Positions 10,701-22,024 of a stretch of 64,000 nucleotides of DNA are shown piece after piece. The notes under the pieces are model-generated. The model saw only the letters and a list, made by a program, of their open reading frames with translations, was not told the origin of the DNA and did not search any database. Location of the stretch: the NCBI GenBank assembly GCA_028583605.1, contig CM053326.1:19425036-19489035 (forward strand), written 5' to 3'. The translations under genes were made by a program, and so were the position numbers. The stretch comes from Dastarcus helophoroides. Taxonomy: Eukaryota; Arthropoda; Insecta; Coleoptera; Bothrideridae. How positions within the stretch are numbered: the first letter of the stretch is position 1; each line of letters starts with the position of its first letter.

Positions 10701-12710
10701 ATTTGATGTGATCGACAGACTGAGTTACCATAACTTTCCACCTCGATTTTTCGTTTCACTTTGTCCCCAGAAGAATTTTGCTTTTAATATGGTTAATACA
10801 CTGAAGCAGCGCACTTTTTTATCTATTTGTTGAGAGAAAATAGTTCGAAGAATAATACAATAATTCAGTATGTCAATCAGGTCGAAGACGAAACTCTTCT
10901 GAAGAGAAGAGTTCCTGTTCTTTACTGAAGTCTATCCTCTGATGGTAGTTATTTAACAATCTTGTATTTTATCAACTCTCTCTTCTAGAGTTTTCGTGAC
11001 TAGTTTAGTTGCCATATTAATGGACTCTATTATTCTGTTATTTTTTAGTTTGTTATTAATTTAGTCAGTAACTCTATTATTTTTTATCCAAATTCTCTTC
11101 AGGCGAATTTCGCTTATAGTTTGATTGTCATGCTAAGTTACCATGCTTTTCTATCTTGATTTCGCGATGCTCTCTGACTTTATGAAGAGTTTTACCTATG
11201 ACTTGATTGTCACACTGAATTACCATACTCTTTTTCATTGATTTATTGATCAATTTCTCTTCAGAAGAGTTTCTCCTCATGTACGGTTGGCATATTGAGT
11301 TGCCATGATCCTTTGTCTTAAATATATTGGTTTTTGTTCCTATGGAAGTCCCCTACGATGATAACAGGGACAAGAAACAAATCGTCGTCGAAGACACTAA
11401 TTGTATGGCAAAATCATATCCCGGAAAACGTATATCTTACAATGGGCATTGAGTTATGACTCTCGGCGATGAAAATGCTTACGTTCAGCTTTTATTAAAA
11501 AGGGGTACCCCAATTCTTCTCTGACTTCGTCATCTGAGACTAATCTCATATCGGCTGCTGCTGTTATCGCCGGCACTGGTCTTCCTCCAACGGTCACATG
11601 GTATAATACTTCGACTTCCTTGTCATCATTTATGTTCCTTTTCGATAAGTGGTGAATGTAAACTTTTACTGTTTTATTAGTATCACGTCGTTTCCTACTG
11701 GTGATACCCAAATGTCTGGCTTGCTGCCTACAATTTGTTTGTTAAAAAAATGAAGTAGGACCAATAATAATAGTAGTAGAACCAATAATAGGGAGTGGCA
11801 TCGCAAGTTGACATCCGAAGCAAACCTTTGGAGATATGTCGAAATAAAAAAATATATAAAACATCTTTTCGAAGCTTTGACAAAAAATAGGAAATTTGGA
11901 AATTACAGTTTTGAAAATACCTTCGGAAAAAAGAATAGCTTTATATTTGAAAAACCTCTTTTTTAAAATTTTACTTTATTCTCACTTTTAAAATAAAAGT
12001 AAAAATTAATGAAAGTTGAATTTTGGGTTATGACCAAAAAAAATGAAATTTTAAACACAAACTCGGAATGTATTTAAAAAATCGAGTTTAAAGCGGACAA
12101 GTGTCAACTCGGACCCCCCTCCTCTTCAATGTTCCGTAATAATACCCATTTTGATAATGGTATCAAATTAAAATTAGTTTATTCGTACTTTTTTCTAATT
12201 CATTGCGAATTTAAAAAAAAGTGTATTTTAGGATCACGCACCGTTCGAAGGCTTTTTTGTAAAGATGGGCCAAATTCTTTTTCAGCGTTACAACGAGCGG
12301 ATCGCGACCGTCAGTTTTCAGAACAGTCAACAGCCAAAACTGACGATCCGCGTAAATAAAATTGTCGTCTTCTTCTGTCGTTTCTGGAATGTCTATCGTT
12401 GGCGTCGGCTTAATAGTTTCATCTGTTTTACTCCCGTCGCAGTTCGAGTAACAATTCGTTGAATTATCCTTAAAAATTAAGTAAACTAAATCACTATTAC
12501 CTACACCAAGTGGTAAACTTACTCCTGGAAGTATTTTTGTTACGTAATCTGTCGTGTATACCGTTTTCGTGCTAAATATCGTTGAGGTGGCAGTTGTTGG
12601 CACTTGGTTATCATTCTCGTCGTAGTCGCCATCGCCCGAACCAGTCCAAAAGAAATCTTCGAATCTGTAGGTTTTACCTTCTAGTTGGTAGTTTCCCAAG
12701 AAGTATAAAT
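4740..12710 (-). CDS. KIAA1549/UPF0606-like single-pass membrane protein, C-terminal six exons
   Basis: Six in-phase exons on the minus strand: 12242-12710, 11483-11727, 9811-10384, 9258-9457, 8603-8798, 4740-5034 (stop at 4740). The first begins at a splice acceptor, so N-terminal exons are missing from my model and I could not find them upstream. The extracellular part carries FWLLTVL, LAHLYKKAFE joined to RQQARHLGI, an RKRRDT basic stretch, and a block with LYHVTVGGRPVPA and SDDEVREELGYP. Exon 3 opens with one hydrophobic helix (TWLAIGGSIITLFLILLLIA) followed by basic residues, a type I topology. The cytoplasmic tail contains DMPSEDY, VEIDDTYREFI, ELLDDTFSLFGS, a PKGAWRS motif and DPAVPLIDAIKSEL near the C terminus. 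I recall this order of tail motifs from vertebrate KIAA1549 and KIAA1549L. The cellular role of the family is poorly known. The 3.57-kb last intron contains two transposons, and the 1.1-kb second intron a minisatellite. Confidence 0.72.
5210..7098 (+). mobile_element. hAT-type DNA transposon, degenerate full-length copy
   Basis: The ends are imperfect inverted repeats of about 19-20 bases (TAAAGCTGGAAGTTTAAGC at 5210; the right end, read in reverse, TGAAGGCCGGAAGTTTAAGC). They are flanked by 8-base direct repeats differing at one position (ctcataac 5202-5209, ctcgtaac 7099-7106), the target-duplication length of hAT elements. The internal reading frame is a broken hAT transposase. It is inserted in the last intron of the KIAA1549-like gene. 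Confidence 0.85.
5540..6950 (+). pseudogene. hAT transposase remnant
   Basis: Starts MPKVASSLKDKL and shows a BED-like zinc-finger region (LCKGCEK...HITQHLNGKFH, C-x2-C with downstream histidines) near residues 34-60. It then continues through a stop at 5930-5932 into SNIWISIDETSDAMGRH, where the ISIDETSD aspartate fits the first catalytic D of hAT transposases. Further stops and frameshifts follow at about 6170, 6235 and 6370. Near 6800-6920 the typical C-terminal dimerisation block (VEVERTFSKLK) is readable. It resembles insect hAT proteins of the CGGBP1-like group. It cannot make an active enzyme. Confidence 0.75.
7197..8312 (+). mobile_element. Long-TIR element with IS3EU/KRBA2-type integrase tail
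   Basis: About 140 bases at 7197-7340 are repeated in inverted orientation at 8170-8312 (shared blocks GCCATATCATCAAATT, TTATTTCACATTATTTGAGAAT, TTAGAATGTAGCT). Between them lies a decayed reading frame: LPGNDYVLIIVPKIDRGPLDL at about 7605-7665, then IGTEYGRLYR and FSRNELSLD near 7715-7765, then a Cys-rich tail with CNRK or CLCFKNHLKC in alternative frames near 7905-7945. This order (phosphate-binding-like beta domain, Cys-rich tail) matches the C terminus of KRBA2/SCAND3-like integrases, found in IS3EU-type DNA transposons. The integrase core is absent. I could not identify a convincing target duplication. Confidence 0.6.
8950..9050. repeat. Two degenerate direct repeats
   Basis: A 39-base block (GGTCCAATG...TAATGACTCCAGAGTTATTA, from about 8951) recurs imperfectly near 9009-9042 as GGTCCAAGTTGTTAATGACTCTGAAGTTATTA. 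It lies in an intron of the KIAA1549-like gene. No function is suggested. Confidence 0.4.
10605..11335. repeat. Degenerate minisatellite, unit about 80-95 bp
   Basis: Five or six diverged copies share the order GAAGAGTTT(C), a T/G-rich piece ending TTGATTGTCA or GGTTGGCAT, TGAGTTACCAT, CTCTTTT, TCTTGATTT and TTCAGAAG. Clear starts are near 10612, 10691, 11094, 11186 and 11270, with the middle copies eroded. It fills most of the intron between the third- and second-listed exons (10385-11482) of the minus-strand KIAA1549-like gene. Confidence 0.6.
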
Positions 12711-12874
12711 CTTAAAAAGAGATCGCAGGTTCACAAAAAGGGTCTAAGCAGCTTCAGATTGTTTATAGAAAATAGTTACATAATCAGTAATAAAGTGCAC
12801 TGCAATCTAGAGGGAGATTTAATGGTGTGCAAGTGCACCAAAGCAGATAGTTTCCTTTTTTTAGTCATAGAAAA

Positions 12875-13060
12875 TGTTTTGGGCACAAGGAGCTTTTTTT
12901 AGTTGTCAAAAATCTTCCGTACAGGACGACCTTTTTTTTAGTGCAACAGGTTTTGTAACATTTTTTCATATTTTTGAGCACGACGAGCTTTTTTTAGTCT
13001 CAAAAGTATTGTGAATACGACATAGAAGGTTTTGCAACATTTTCATAATGAGGAATAGGA
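12875..13060. repeat. Two diverged direct repeats with poly-T core
   Basis: The block CAAGGAGCTTTTTTTAGT...GTTTTGTAACATTTTTTCATA (12880-12975) is repeated as CGACGAGCTTTTTTTAGT...GGTTTTGCAACATTTTCATAATG (12978-13050). From 12711 to 15746 there is no convincing gene. The rest is AT-rich with eroded copies of the GAAATTTCGA-type unit, especially 14440-14900. Confidence 0.45.
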
Positions 13061-14040
13061 GCCCCTCATCAATGTGATGCACAGATCCCCGAGAAAACTT
13101 AATTAGCCCTTGCCTAGATCATTATTACGAAACAATTCATTGCACACCCCAACCCTACGAGTTATAACTCCAACTATTCTTAACAATAAATGCAATACAA
13201 AATTCCGTAACATGTCAGTGGACTATTGGATTTCCCAGACACATTTGGCTTTAGAACATCGTCGGCGAAGTATATCAGTAGTTTATTTGACCGTTGTTAT
13301 GTCAAATCATTTCATTCTATCATCATTCTGTACAAATATTCCATTTGAACTCCCATCTAAAGCTTTTTTTATTAAAGATGTATCTAGAAGATCCCGATAC
13401 CAAAACCAACTTGCTGATTTTTTCCTCGATGTTAGAAATTTTATTTTTATTTTATTTATTTAAATAAAACAACAAAAAGCAAACTTTCAATTATGAGATC
13501 CACAGGAATATGGTTTTCGTATAAAAAAGAATCCAGTTTAAGACATATTTAGAAACAAATGCACATGTTTTCATATTTTTTTTTAGCACAAAGTTAGTAA
13601 TATTAAGTTTTCTTCTTAATATTTTACCAACCTTAAAAATAGCTCCAATAGTATGCCAATAAGCCAGTCAGATTCTGAAAAAATATTAAAATGAACGAAT
13701 TCCAAGCTTTTTTAACAAAATGTTATAAAGTTGGCTAAATTTCCAATGCAATGGAAATCAAAAGTGGATCGGCTTAAATCTATAAATTAACTGAAACATC
13801 AAAGTTTGTGCCAGGTACCAGGCACTGAGTTGTGGAGATAATAAACTTCACGGATCGCCGTTCCGTGTTCGGTTTTTTCTGGAAGAAAATTAAACAAGCA
13901 ACACAACAAAAGCTTGTTGATTGCGGACCTGCCAAAGTCGGGAACGGAATTATGAGCATCTAGTTGAAATCTGGAGGCAAAATAAAGTTGCAAGGCTAGA
14001 TGACATGAAAAACAAAAATGTTGCACAGGGCTTCGAACCG

Positions 14041-14076
14041 AAAACTGGTTTTCCAGTTTTACGACTTTTTAGTCGT
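14041..14076. repeat. Two adjacent perfect short hairpins
   Basis: AAAACTGG-tttt-CCAGTTTT (14041-14060) is followed without a gap by ACGACT-tttt-AGTCGT (14061-14076). Both stems are perfect and both loops are four T's. No gene context is visible. Confidence 0.7.
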
Positions 14077-15746
14077 AAATGTTGTCAGAACGAGAATCAG
14101 TATTGAACCGAAAAGAAATATATGGGTTTATTTAGGTTCAGACACGTTCAAACATGAGTAAAATAATATTTACAATTGATTTATTAGGGGATTGAGTAGA
14201 CGTTCGACTCTAGCACCAATACAATAAGTGCCAACACGTAAATGCGGCATCATTTTTTTTCCTTTAGAAATTCATTTCAGTTTTTTCTCATAATTACGAA
14301 TTTAGGCTTAAATTATTTATTATTTTCCTAAAATTTGGACTGAAATTCAAAATTTTAATTTATTTTCCTCTACATTTTGAGAATAAACTTTACAGTTTCC
14401 ACGTTATTATTATTATCATTTTAAATTTTTCTAAATTTTAAATTTTTTTCTTAAAATTTCGACTTTAATCTTACCCTTTTTTCTTTTCCCCTTAAAAGTT
14501 CTTGAAATTCATATTATTGACTTTTTAGAGAAATGTTAACTGAAATGGCAAAATAAAAAGGTAAAATTTTAGAACTCAAATCCAGAAACTGTTGGAACTT
14601 TAAACTTATAAATCTCGAAAAAACTGCAATAAATCCGTATTTCTAAAGTATTTCAAAATGTCGAATAAACTCAATATTTCGATGTTTTCAGAAATGTGGA
14701 CCTTTTACAAAATTTCGTAATCTCGAAATTTCGTCCCTAATTCTAACTTATTTTTCGAAATCTCAATCATAATGTAAAAGACCTCAAAGAATTTATTTTG
14801 AAATTTCGACCTTAAACTAAAAATATGGATCTTCTCCTCGAGATTTTATGATTTTTTTTTAATTATATATTTTTTCGAACCTTCGACTTTTTTCTGGAAA
14901 TTCCCGCTTTTGATTGTCGTCCAAACACTGAAATTCGTTCCCAAGCAATTATTTATCCCGAGAAACGAGAATTAATCTCCATCTGTATTTATTTTTGCCT
15001 CCTACTCGTATTGTCTCCTCAAAGCATGTTTACCCTTTACAGATGGATTGCACCTTAATAAGCTTTAAATTTTAACTTTTTCCTGACGATTTTAACTTTC
15101 TTCGATATGTCGGCTTTTTCTCGAAAAGTTAAATGTAAACCTTCATTTTATTTCCCCAGAAAAAGTTGAGATTTGGAGGCTACAGTACAGTCTACACTTT
15201 GGAAACAAAAACAAAATTGCTAGGACAGGCAAAATTTCTAATTTAAAAGGGAAATGTAAATGTTCTTTTTTTCGAAAAATCGACTGGTTTACCCCCAAAT
15301 GTCGATATTTTCTGGAAATTTGGAGATTCTTTTTTAAATAATGAGTTATAGATCTATTTGCAACCACAAAGGTTTTTGAAAAATTTATACTTTTTATATC
15401 TCCTAAATTTTACACCCTATAGTCATCTTATTATGCAGAAATTCAAGCATACACACAATTAATAGGATAATTACCCCCCAATGAATAAGAGAATGTTTAC
15501 CATCTTAATTGCTTTTCCTTTTAATGATGGACAAAGGGTGAGTAATTGTGAGCCTGGGATAATTGCTGAAAGCTTTTGTCCCGGGGTCGATTACAGCCCA
15601 GATGTTTACTGGATGTTTCCATCAACAGCCCTAATTGCGTTTCATTTCAATGGAACTGCAATTGAGATGGACAAAGGACGAACGGTGGTCGGGCCCGAGA
15701 TGATTGTAGCAAATACTTATTTTTCTTCTAATTGTTTTGCTTCTAA

Positions 15747-17249
15747 TGTGCCGTTTACACCGGATAGTAACTTGCGATAGCACTTGCGAGAGCGACTTGC
15801 GAGAGCGACTTGCGAGAGCGTTTACACTTACACAAGTTTTTAAAAGCAAGTGCTCTCAGCAAGTCCTACCTGCACTATCCAGACACTACTATCTGCAAGT
15901 TGCTTGCATAGCCGTTTACACGGTAGAGTGGGTCGTGCAAGCTAAAGTGCCGCAAGTATAATTTTATTTCTAGGCAACATTCCAATTGAAACCCCCGCCG
16001 AGTGATCAATTGTGCCTGTGCTCCCTTAAATAGAAGTATAAAGTGTCTGGCCCATTATTGTCCCAATTAAAAGATTGCTTTTGATGATATCTACATAGCG
16101 CAAAAAATGTCCCGTCGTAGAAAGAGAGTTGCAGCAGCCGCTTTTCTAATTGCAAATTCACGAAAACAGCGCAAAGGTGCTAAAAAAAGAACTTGGATTA
16201 AAGAATGGATTGCCAGAAGGCCTACGCTTGGAGCTGATGCCATACTATTAGAAAAATTAAGGAGTGAAGATCCAAGTAAATTAAAAAACTGTCTACGTAT
16301 GTCAGAAATGGATTTTTATTTTTTACTGCAATTAATTTCGAATAAAATAAGAAAAGTTGATACAAATATTTCAAGGGATGTCAAAGTATTAAAAAAAATC
16401 AATTTTTTTTCTTAAAACACTGCATTTTAAAAACAAAGCGGTTTCGGAGCTATGTTGATATAAACTTTTTTTCCTAAAATTACCCAAGGATTATGTTCTT
16501 TAAGCATCTTAAAAATAACAACCACGTAGGATACTTTGATAAAAAGAAATTATGTTTTATTTGCATTTTTAATAAATAATGTTAGCTAAATTAATAAAAT
16601 TAAACCCTTTTACATATAAACCTACAAGTGTTTGACTATACGAATGTAATAAGAAAAAAAGCTCTTTCCAAATGTGTAAAAAGTCAAGAAAAGAATCTTA
16701 AATTAAGATTGTTATAGTGAGGATGTTTAATACAAAGAATAAATTAATAGTAGTATTTCTAAATCCTCTGTAAAGAAGTGCTTCAATAACGTATTTTTTA
16801 AAAATCCTTGCATAATTGTTGATAAAAATACAAAAAAATCATTTTCTTTCTAGTTTTTTCAAATTAATCAAAAATTATTAATTTTTCTTCAGATTTATTT
16901 TTCATATAATTGTGCAGTAATAAAATAAGAAACTTTGCCTTAATTTTAAACATCGCAGCTCTTCAAATAGGCGAATATATTTATTGACCATACACGAGTA
17001 TTTCTACCTCGAAATGTACGACTTGCATAACCCACTTGCAGACAACTTTCAGCAAATTGGAAATAAATCCGAGCTTGCCTACAGCGCTCTCCACGGGTGT
17101 TTACACAAGCAAGTAATTATTGCGGCAAGCACTTGGGCAAGTTTTACGACTTGCTCTGAGAACACCCTCAGAGACTGTTTAGCAAGTTCGCTTGAAGTAC
17201 TCTCAGACATCGACTTGAGATAGTTTTACTTGCTCGTGTAAATGGCACA
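15747..17249 (+). mobile_element. PIF/Harbinger DNA transposon, internally deleted
   Basis: Ends are TGTGCCGTTTACAC and, in inverted orientation, TGTGCCATTTACAC, flanked on both sides by TAA (15744-15746 and 17250-17252), the three-base target duplication expected for Harbinger elements. Subterminal DNA holds three tandem copies of CTTGCGAGAGCGA (15783-15820) and, on the right, many CTTGC/AAGTCG words, probable transposase-binding sites. Only the N-terminal part of a Harbinger transposase remains inside, and 16420-17080 is non-coding. Confidence 0.87.
16107..16415 (+). pseudogene. Harbinger transposase (HARBI1-like) N-terminal fragment
   Basis: The frame gives 102 residues: a basic start (MSRRRKRVAAAAF), RTWIKEWIARR, a LLEKLRSEDP helix and NCLRMSEMDFYFLLQLI. 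This is the usual N-terminal DNA-binding segment of HARBI1-like DDE transposases. The frame ends after KINFFS and the DDE catalytic part is deleted, against about 350-400 residues in the family. Confidence 0.75.
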
Positions 17250-17916
17250 TAAGAATAGAATTCGTTGGGGTAGTAAATTGATTCTTAATGACTATCGGTT
17301 CTTGATAAAAGGCCTCGGCTGTCAAACGGAAGACACTCCAGTTTGCCTAGTGATTTTGAAACGAGTGCAGTGCTATAGGCCTTCAGACTTAAAAACCTAT
17401 TTCGATTTTTTATTTTATCCAAACTTACGCGGTTCGGTATGAATTTTTTTTTAATTTCGACATTAATTTAGCATATTGATAATAATCCCGAAATTTCAAC
17501 TTCTTTTCTCGTAATTTTGACTTTAAACTCCAAAAATTCGAGTTTTTTTTCAAAAGTTCATCTTCCATGGTTCCGAGTTTTTTCCTTTTTTAACAGGTAA
17601 ATTCAAAATTTTTAGAACGTTACTTTTTAAACAAATTATGATTTTTTTTGAAAGGCACTTTCAATGGGAACTATTTTTTTCTAAGGGTTGCATTAGAAAA
17701 TTTGGATGTAAACATTAAAGTTCAAGTTTTTATTTCGAAGTTTCAATTTGGAAAGGATTTTTTTCAAGAATTGCTGTTTTTTGGTCCGAAATTTTGACTG
17801 TAACCTTAGAATGTCGAACATTTTCTTGTAATTTCGAGAGTTTTTCTTTTTTTTAGTATAAATGATGAACTCATTTTCAATCTCTTAAAATAATTAATCA
17901 ATATTCGCTTCTTGTA

Positions 17917-20056
17917 TACAGGGTGTTTCATAATTGCATGCTGAACCGGCAGGGGGATATTCCTTGGGCAATTTTAAGACAAAATTTTCATATTAACATA
18001 GGTCCGGAAACGCTTCATTTTCGATATACAGGGCGGTAAAAATTGAAGAAAAAATCGGTTTTTCTTCAATATTTCTGAGACTGGTTTAGATATTTTTTTG
18101 ATATTCAGTACACGATATCTGGGTATAAAAGTAAGTATTTTGACAAAAAAAACATTTGTTCTGATTCCACCAGTGGCGTTCCCACAAACAGGTCGATACA
18201 CATTTTTGAAAAAAAAAATGTTACGCCAATGCTATTTTTCAAAATAAGAATTATTTTCCTAGTCTTTGTTGTGTTTCTATCAAAAATGAGCTCCTGACTT
18301 TTTGTCCTATGACGGACGGTTTCCGAATTAAAAAATAAAAATCATTTACTTGCTATGCCGCTGTGGTAGATTAATTTATTAATGAAAATCTAGTAGGCCA
18401 CTGAGATTTCGTTTTGTGTTTACAACCAAGTGTCAAATTTTTCACTTCAATACTTTATCTGAATGTGAGTGATTGATAAGTATAAGAAAATATGTTTGAG
18501 AATGCTGAGTTTGCCGATATTCATTACATGTACGGTCTTGCGGATGGAAATATATTTGAAGCCAGGCGACTGTATGCAGAGCGTTTTCCGCAAAGAATTG
18601 TGCCAGATGCAAGAACTTTTTCAAGCGTTCATAGAAGACTACGCGAGAAGGGATGTTTTAAACCCGATCATCACTTAAAAGGGGCACGGGGCACAAAGAA
18701 TCGCAAGAACAGAAGAAACTGAAATAGCTGTTCTTAATTCAGTTGGAGCAAAATCCCGAAATAAGCACAAGAAAAATTGCTAGTAATTTAAATATCTCCC
18801 ATATTTTAGTCTGGAGGATACTTCACGATTTTTTGTTATACCCTTACCATATTCAACGGGTTCAGGCCTTACTGCCTCGGGATTTACCATTTCGTATAAA
18901 TTTCTGCCAATGGTTTATTCAAAAAATTGTTGAAAATCCACAGAGAAGTATTATTTACTGATGAAGCCAGTTTTTCCCGAAAGGCAATTAGAAACTTCCA
19001 CAACAATCACTTTTGGGCTGAAGAGAACCCGCATGCCATGGTCGAAGTCAATCACCAAGAACAATTCTCGGTAAATGTGTGGGCAGGAATTGTTGACGAC
19101 TATTTAATTGGACCCTTTTTTCTGCCAAGAAGATTAAATGGAGAAAATTATCGTCATTTTCTTGAAAATGATTTACCAGTGCTGTTAGAAGATGTCCCCG
19201 TTTTAATCCGAAATCGAATGTGGTTTATGCACGATGGTGCCCCTGCGCATTTTAGTGTTTTGGCACGTGCATATTTGGACCAAAATTACAATAATCGCTG
19301 GATAGGCAGAGCAGGAACAGAATTATGGCCGCCTAGATCCCCTGACCTGAACAGTCTAGATTATTTTTTATGAGGCTATCTTAAAACCTTAGTTTATAGC
19401 ACCCCAATTCAAACTGAAGAAGAACTGAGAAATCGCATAACAGATTCCTGCAACACTATAAGAAATACGCCAGGAATTTTTCAACGAGTACGCGAATCTA
19501 TGAGAAGAAGAGTTGAGGCGTGCATACTTGCAGGTGGTGGACATTTTCAACACCTGATATGATTTAATTAATTTCATTGTTAAGATTTCATTAATAAATT
19601 AATCTACCATAGCGGCATAGCAAGTAAATGATTTTTATTTTTTAATTCGGAAACCGGCCGTCGTAGGAGAAAAAGTCAAGAGCTCATTTTTGATAGAAAC
19701 ACAACAAAGACTAGGAAAATAATTCTTATTTTGAAAAATAGCATTGGCGTAACATTTTTTTTTTCAAAAATGTGTATCGACCTGTTTGTGGGAACGCCAC
19801 TGGTGGAATCAGAACAAATGTTTTTTTTGTCAAAATACTTGCTTTTATACCCAGATATCGTGTACGGAATATCAAAAAAATATCTAAACCAGTCTCAGAA
19901 ATATTGAAGAAAAACCGATTTTTTCTTCAATTTTTACCGCCCTGTATATCGAAAATGAAGCGTTTCCGGACCTATGTTAATATGAAAATTTTGTCTTAAA
20001 ATTGCTTAAGGAATATCCCCCTGCCGGTTCAGCATGCAATTATGAAACACCCTGTA
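17917..20056 (+). mobile_element. Tc1/mariner-superfamily transposon with ~470-bp TIRs
   Basis: The element begins TACAGGGTGTTTCATAATTG and ends with its inverse, with TA outside each end (17915-17916, 20057-20058). The inverted repeats extend from 17917 to about 18390 and from about 19587 to 20056 and look nearly identical by eye, down to matching stretches inside (a 75-codon open frame appears in both arms, with few changes). The transposase lies between the arms. Long near-identical arms imply a fairly recent insertion or gene conversion between arms. Confidence 0.88.
18492..19563 (+). pseudogene. Mariner-type transposase, DD41D spacing, frameshifted
   Basis: The frame starts MFENAEFADIHYMYGLADGN (helix-turn-helix region). 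It shifts near 18685 and 18740, continues ISTRKIASNLNISHILVWRIL, shifts again near 18930, and continues with the catalytic core: FTDEASF (first D), MHDGAPAHF (second D) and SPDLNSLDYFL (third D in LDY). The second and third D are separated by 41 residues by my count, the spacing reported for rosa/visitor-type DD41D elements rather than the DD34D of Mos1. A stop replaces the tryptophan expected after LDYFL (19371-19373). The tail runs to ACILAGGGHFQHLI. The copy is inactive. Confidence 0.8.
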
Positions 20057-22024
20057 TATTTACTATTTTTTTAAAAAATTTATCTTTTCTATTTATCTCG
20101 AAATTTCGATATTAATTCCAAAATTTCCATTTTTTTTTCTTATTTTTGAGTTTAATCTCAAAATTCGTAATCTTTTTTCAAAATTCGAAATTATTCAGAA
20201 TTGTAATTTTTTTTTTGTACTTATTGTTAAATTTTAATTATAAATTTAAAAAAGTTGTTTTAAACAAATTATGATTTTATTTTTGGAAACTTTTGGCTTG
20301 AGACCTTCAATTTTTACGAACTTCTGAATGTGGCCTTAACTGTTGAAGACGAAATCCATATCTTATTTAAAAAATCATCAATGCAATTGATTATCAAAAA
20401 GACACACCAAATCAAATTCTATATTTACTGAAGTGGTAACAAAGCAACAAGTTTCTATATCAAATAAAACTGAAAATCAAATTTTTTCAGTATATATAAA
20501 ACGCGTGGTTTTATGGGACAAAAAAAGAAATCCTTCCTATTAAAAAAATGTCTATGAAGGTTTAAACGAATCGTGCAATTATTTAAAAATTTATACACCA
20601 CTGACACTGACCTGTGCGAAAGGTGTCTTGGAGAAAAGTCTCACTATTGATAGTTTCGAAGGTTTCCCGATTATCGCTCTCAGTACAGATGAAAAACGAA
20701 ACGAATACGATTCCCGTCCATATCATTATTTCCTGGGAACACAAAAACTAAACAATTAAGGTATCATGCTTCACCTGTGTTGGTAAGCACATTGATCAAA
20801 CCGAACCAAAAACGCAGGCGTGGGGGCCCATTGTTACCATTGTCATGTTAACCGTTCGCACAATCAAAACAAAAATACGTCGCTGAAAATAGATAATAAT
20901 GAAGATACAGTTGAAATTAGATTTTACATAATTTATATGTTGGTCATTATGTATAGGCATCAGGAGATAATTAAATCGCCAGCTGGGAAACAAGAAAGAG
21001 TTGCGGCAATTCCAGTTTTCAATTGAAAGCCACGGAACAATTACACGAATGTACTGCGTAGAGATTACGCGGAAGTAGACATAACGGTTTAAAATATGCG
21101 AGTCAAACTGGCAGAAAACTCGCTCTCGGTTTAGAGAATTTTCCTCAATTGTGACTTCAGTTGGCGCCTTTTGTTAATAGCCTTTCTCAAAATATGAACG
21201 TTTTCCCAAATTTGTTGACTTTTGTTTCAAACATTTCAGCTTAAGACATAAAATATTTAATCCGCAACATTTTGACTTTAAAAATAAGTAATAAAGTAAG
21301 TTTCTATTAATGACGACATCAATTTGTGAAATAAAGAAGAGTTTCCAATTTTTTTAATTTTGTAGTAAGAAAAAATAAATATATAGTATTTTTTTAATGC
21401 ATTAATATCGAAATCAGAATTGTAATTATTCATTTGACTTTAAAATCTCAAAAAAATCACATTTATTATTAGCTTCGCTGTTCATAAAATATGCGCCACG
21501 TGCCATTGCACTGTGAACTTATACTATGCAATTTTAAAAAACTATTTATTAGCAGACATAGGGAAATATTTTTTACTTTATCTTTGTTGAACGAGGGAAG
21601 TGAGAAATAAAACAAATAGGAAAAATTAACACCATAACTGATGAAAAAAATCAGGGGATTTTCAAACACATTTCTTTGATGAATTGGTCATTGTTTACTT
21701 CCAAACTATTTGCACTTATCTTAATCTTCAAGTCAGTAACAGGATAAAAACTGAATAAGGAAAACTGAAGTGGAAAGTAGTTTAAAAGTGAAGTGACCAC
21801 ACGTGCACGAATATCATCTGCAAACATCTGTATGATATTTTTTTTGATTATTCGTTAAGATAAATTTAAATTCCTTAAACCTACTTATCCCGACGAGGTG
21901 TTTTAATGACACTGTGGCTTTTACCAGTAAGTTATAACCATTATACCAAACAAAAGTAGCATTAGTTTGACCTAGACGTCCTCGCTCGTAGGTAATATTA
22001 TGTGCGGTCAAGGTAAATAAAACG
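20057..22024. other. Intergenic AT-rich DNA
   Basis: No gene recognised. 20060-20350 carries eroded copies of the AAATTTCGA-type unit. Short open frames on both strands have no coding character. The part just before 22025 presumably contains the promoter and 5'UTR of the Pvf-like gene. Confidence 0.5.

Noticed and set aside
13110..13463. 117-codon plus-strand frame
   Set aside because: Non-ATG start, no motif, and amino-acid composition typical of random AT-rich DNA.
17974..18201. 75-residue frame on the minus strand, almost repeated on the plus strand at 19772-19999
   Set aside because: Both lie in the two arms of the mariner TIR; the similarity is the inverted repeat, not a gene family.
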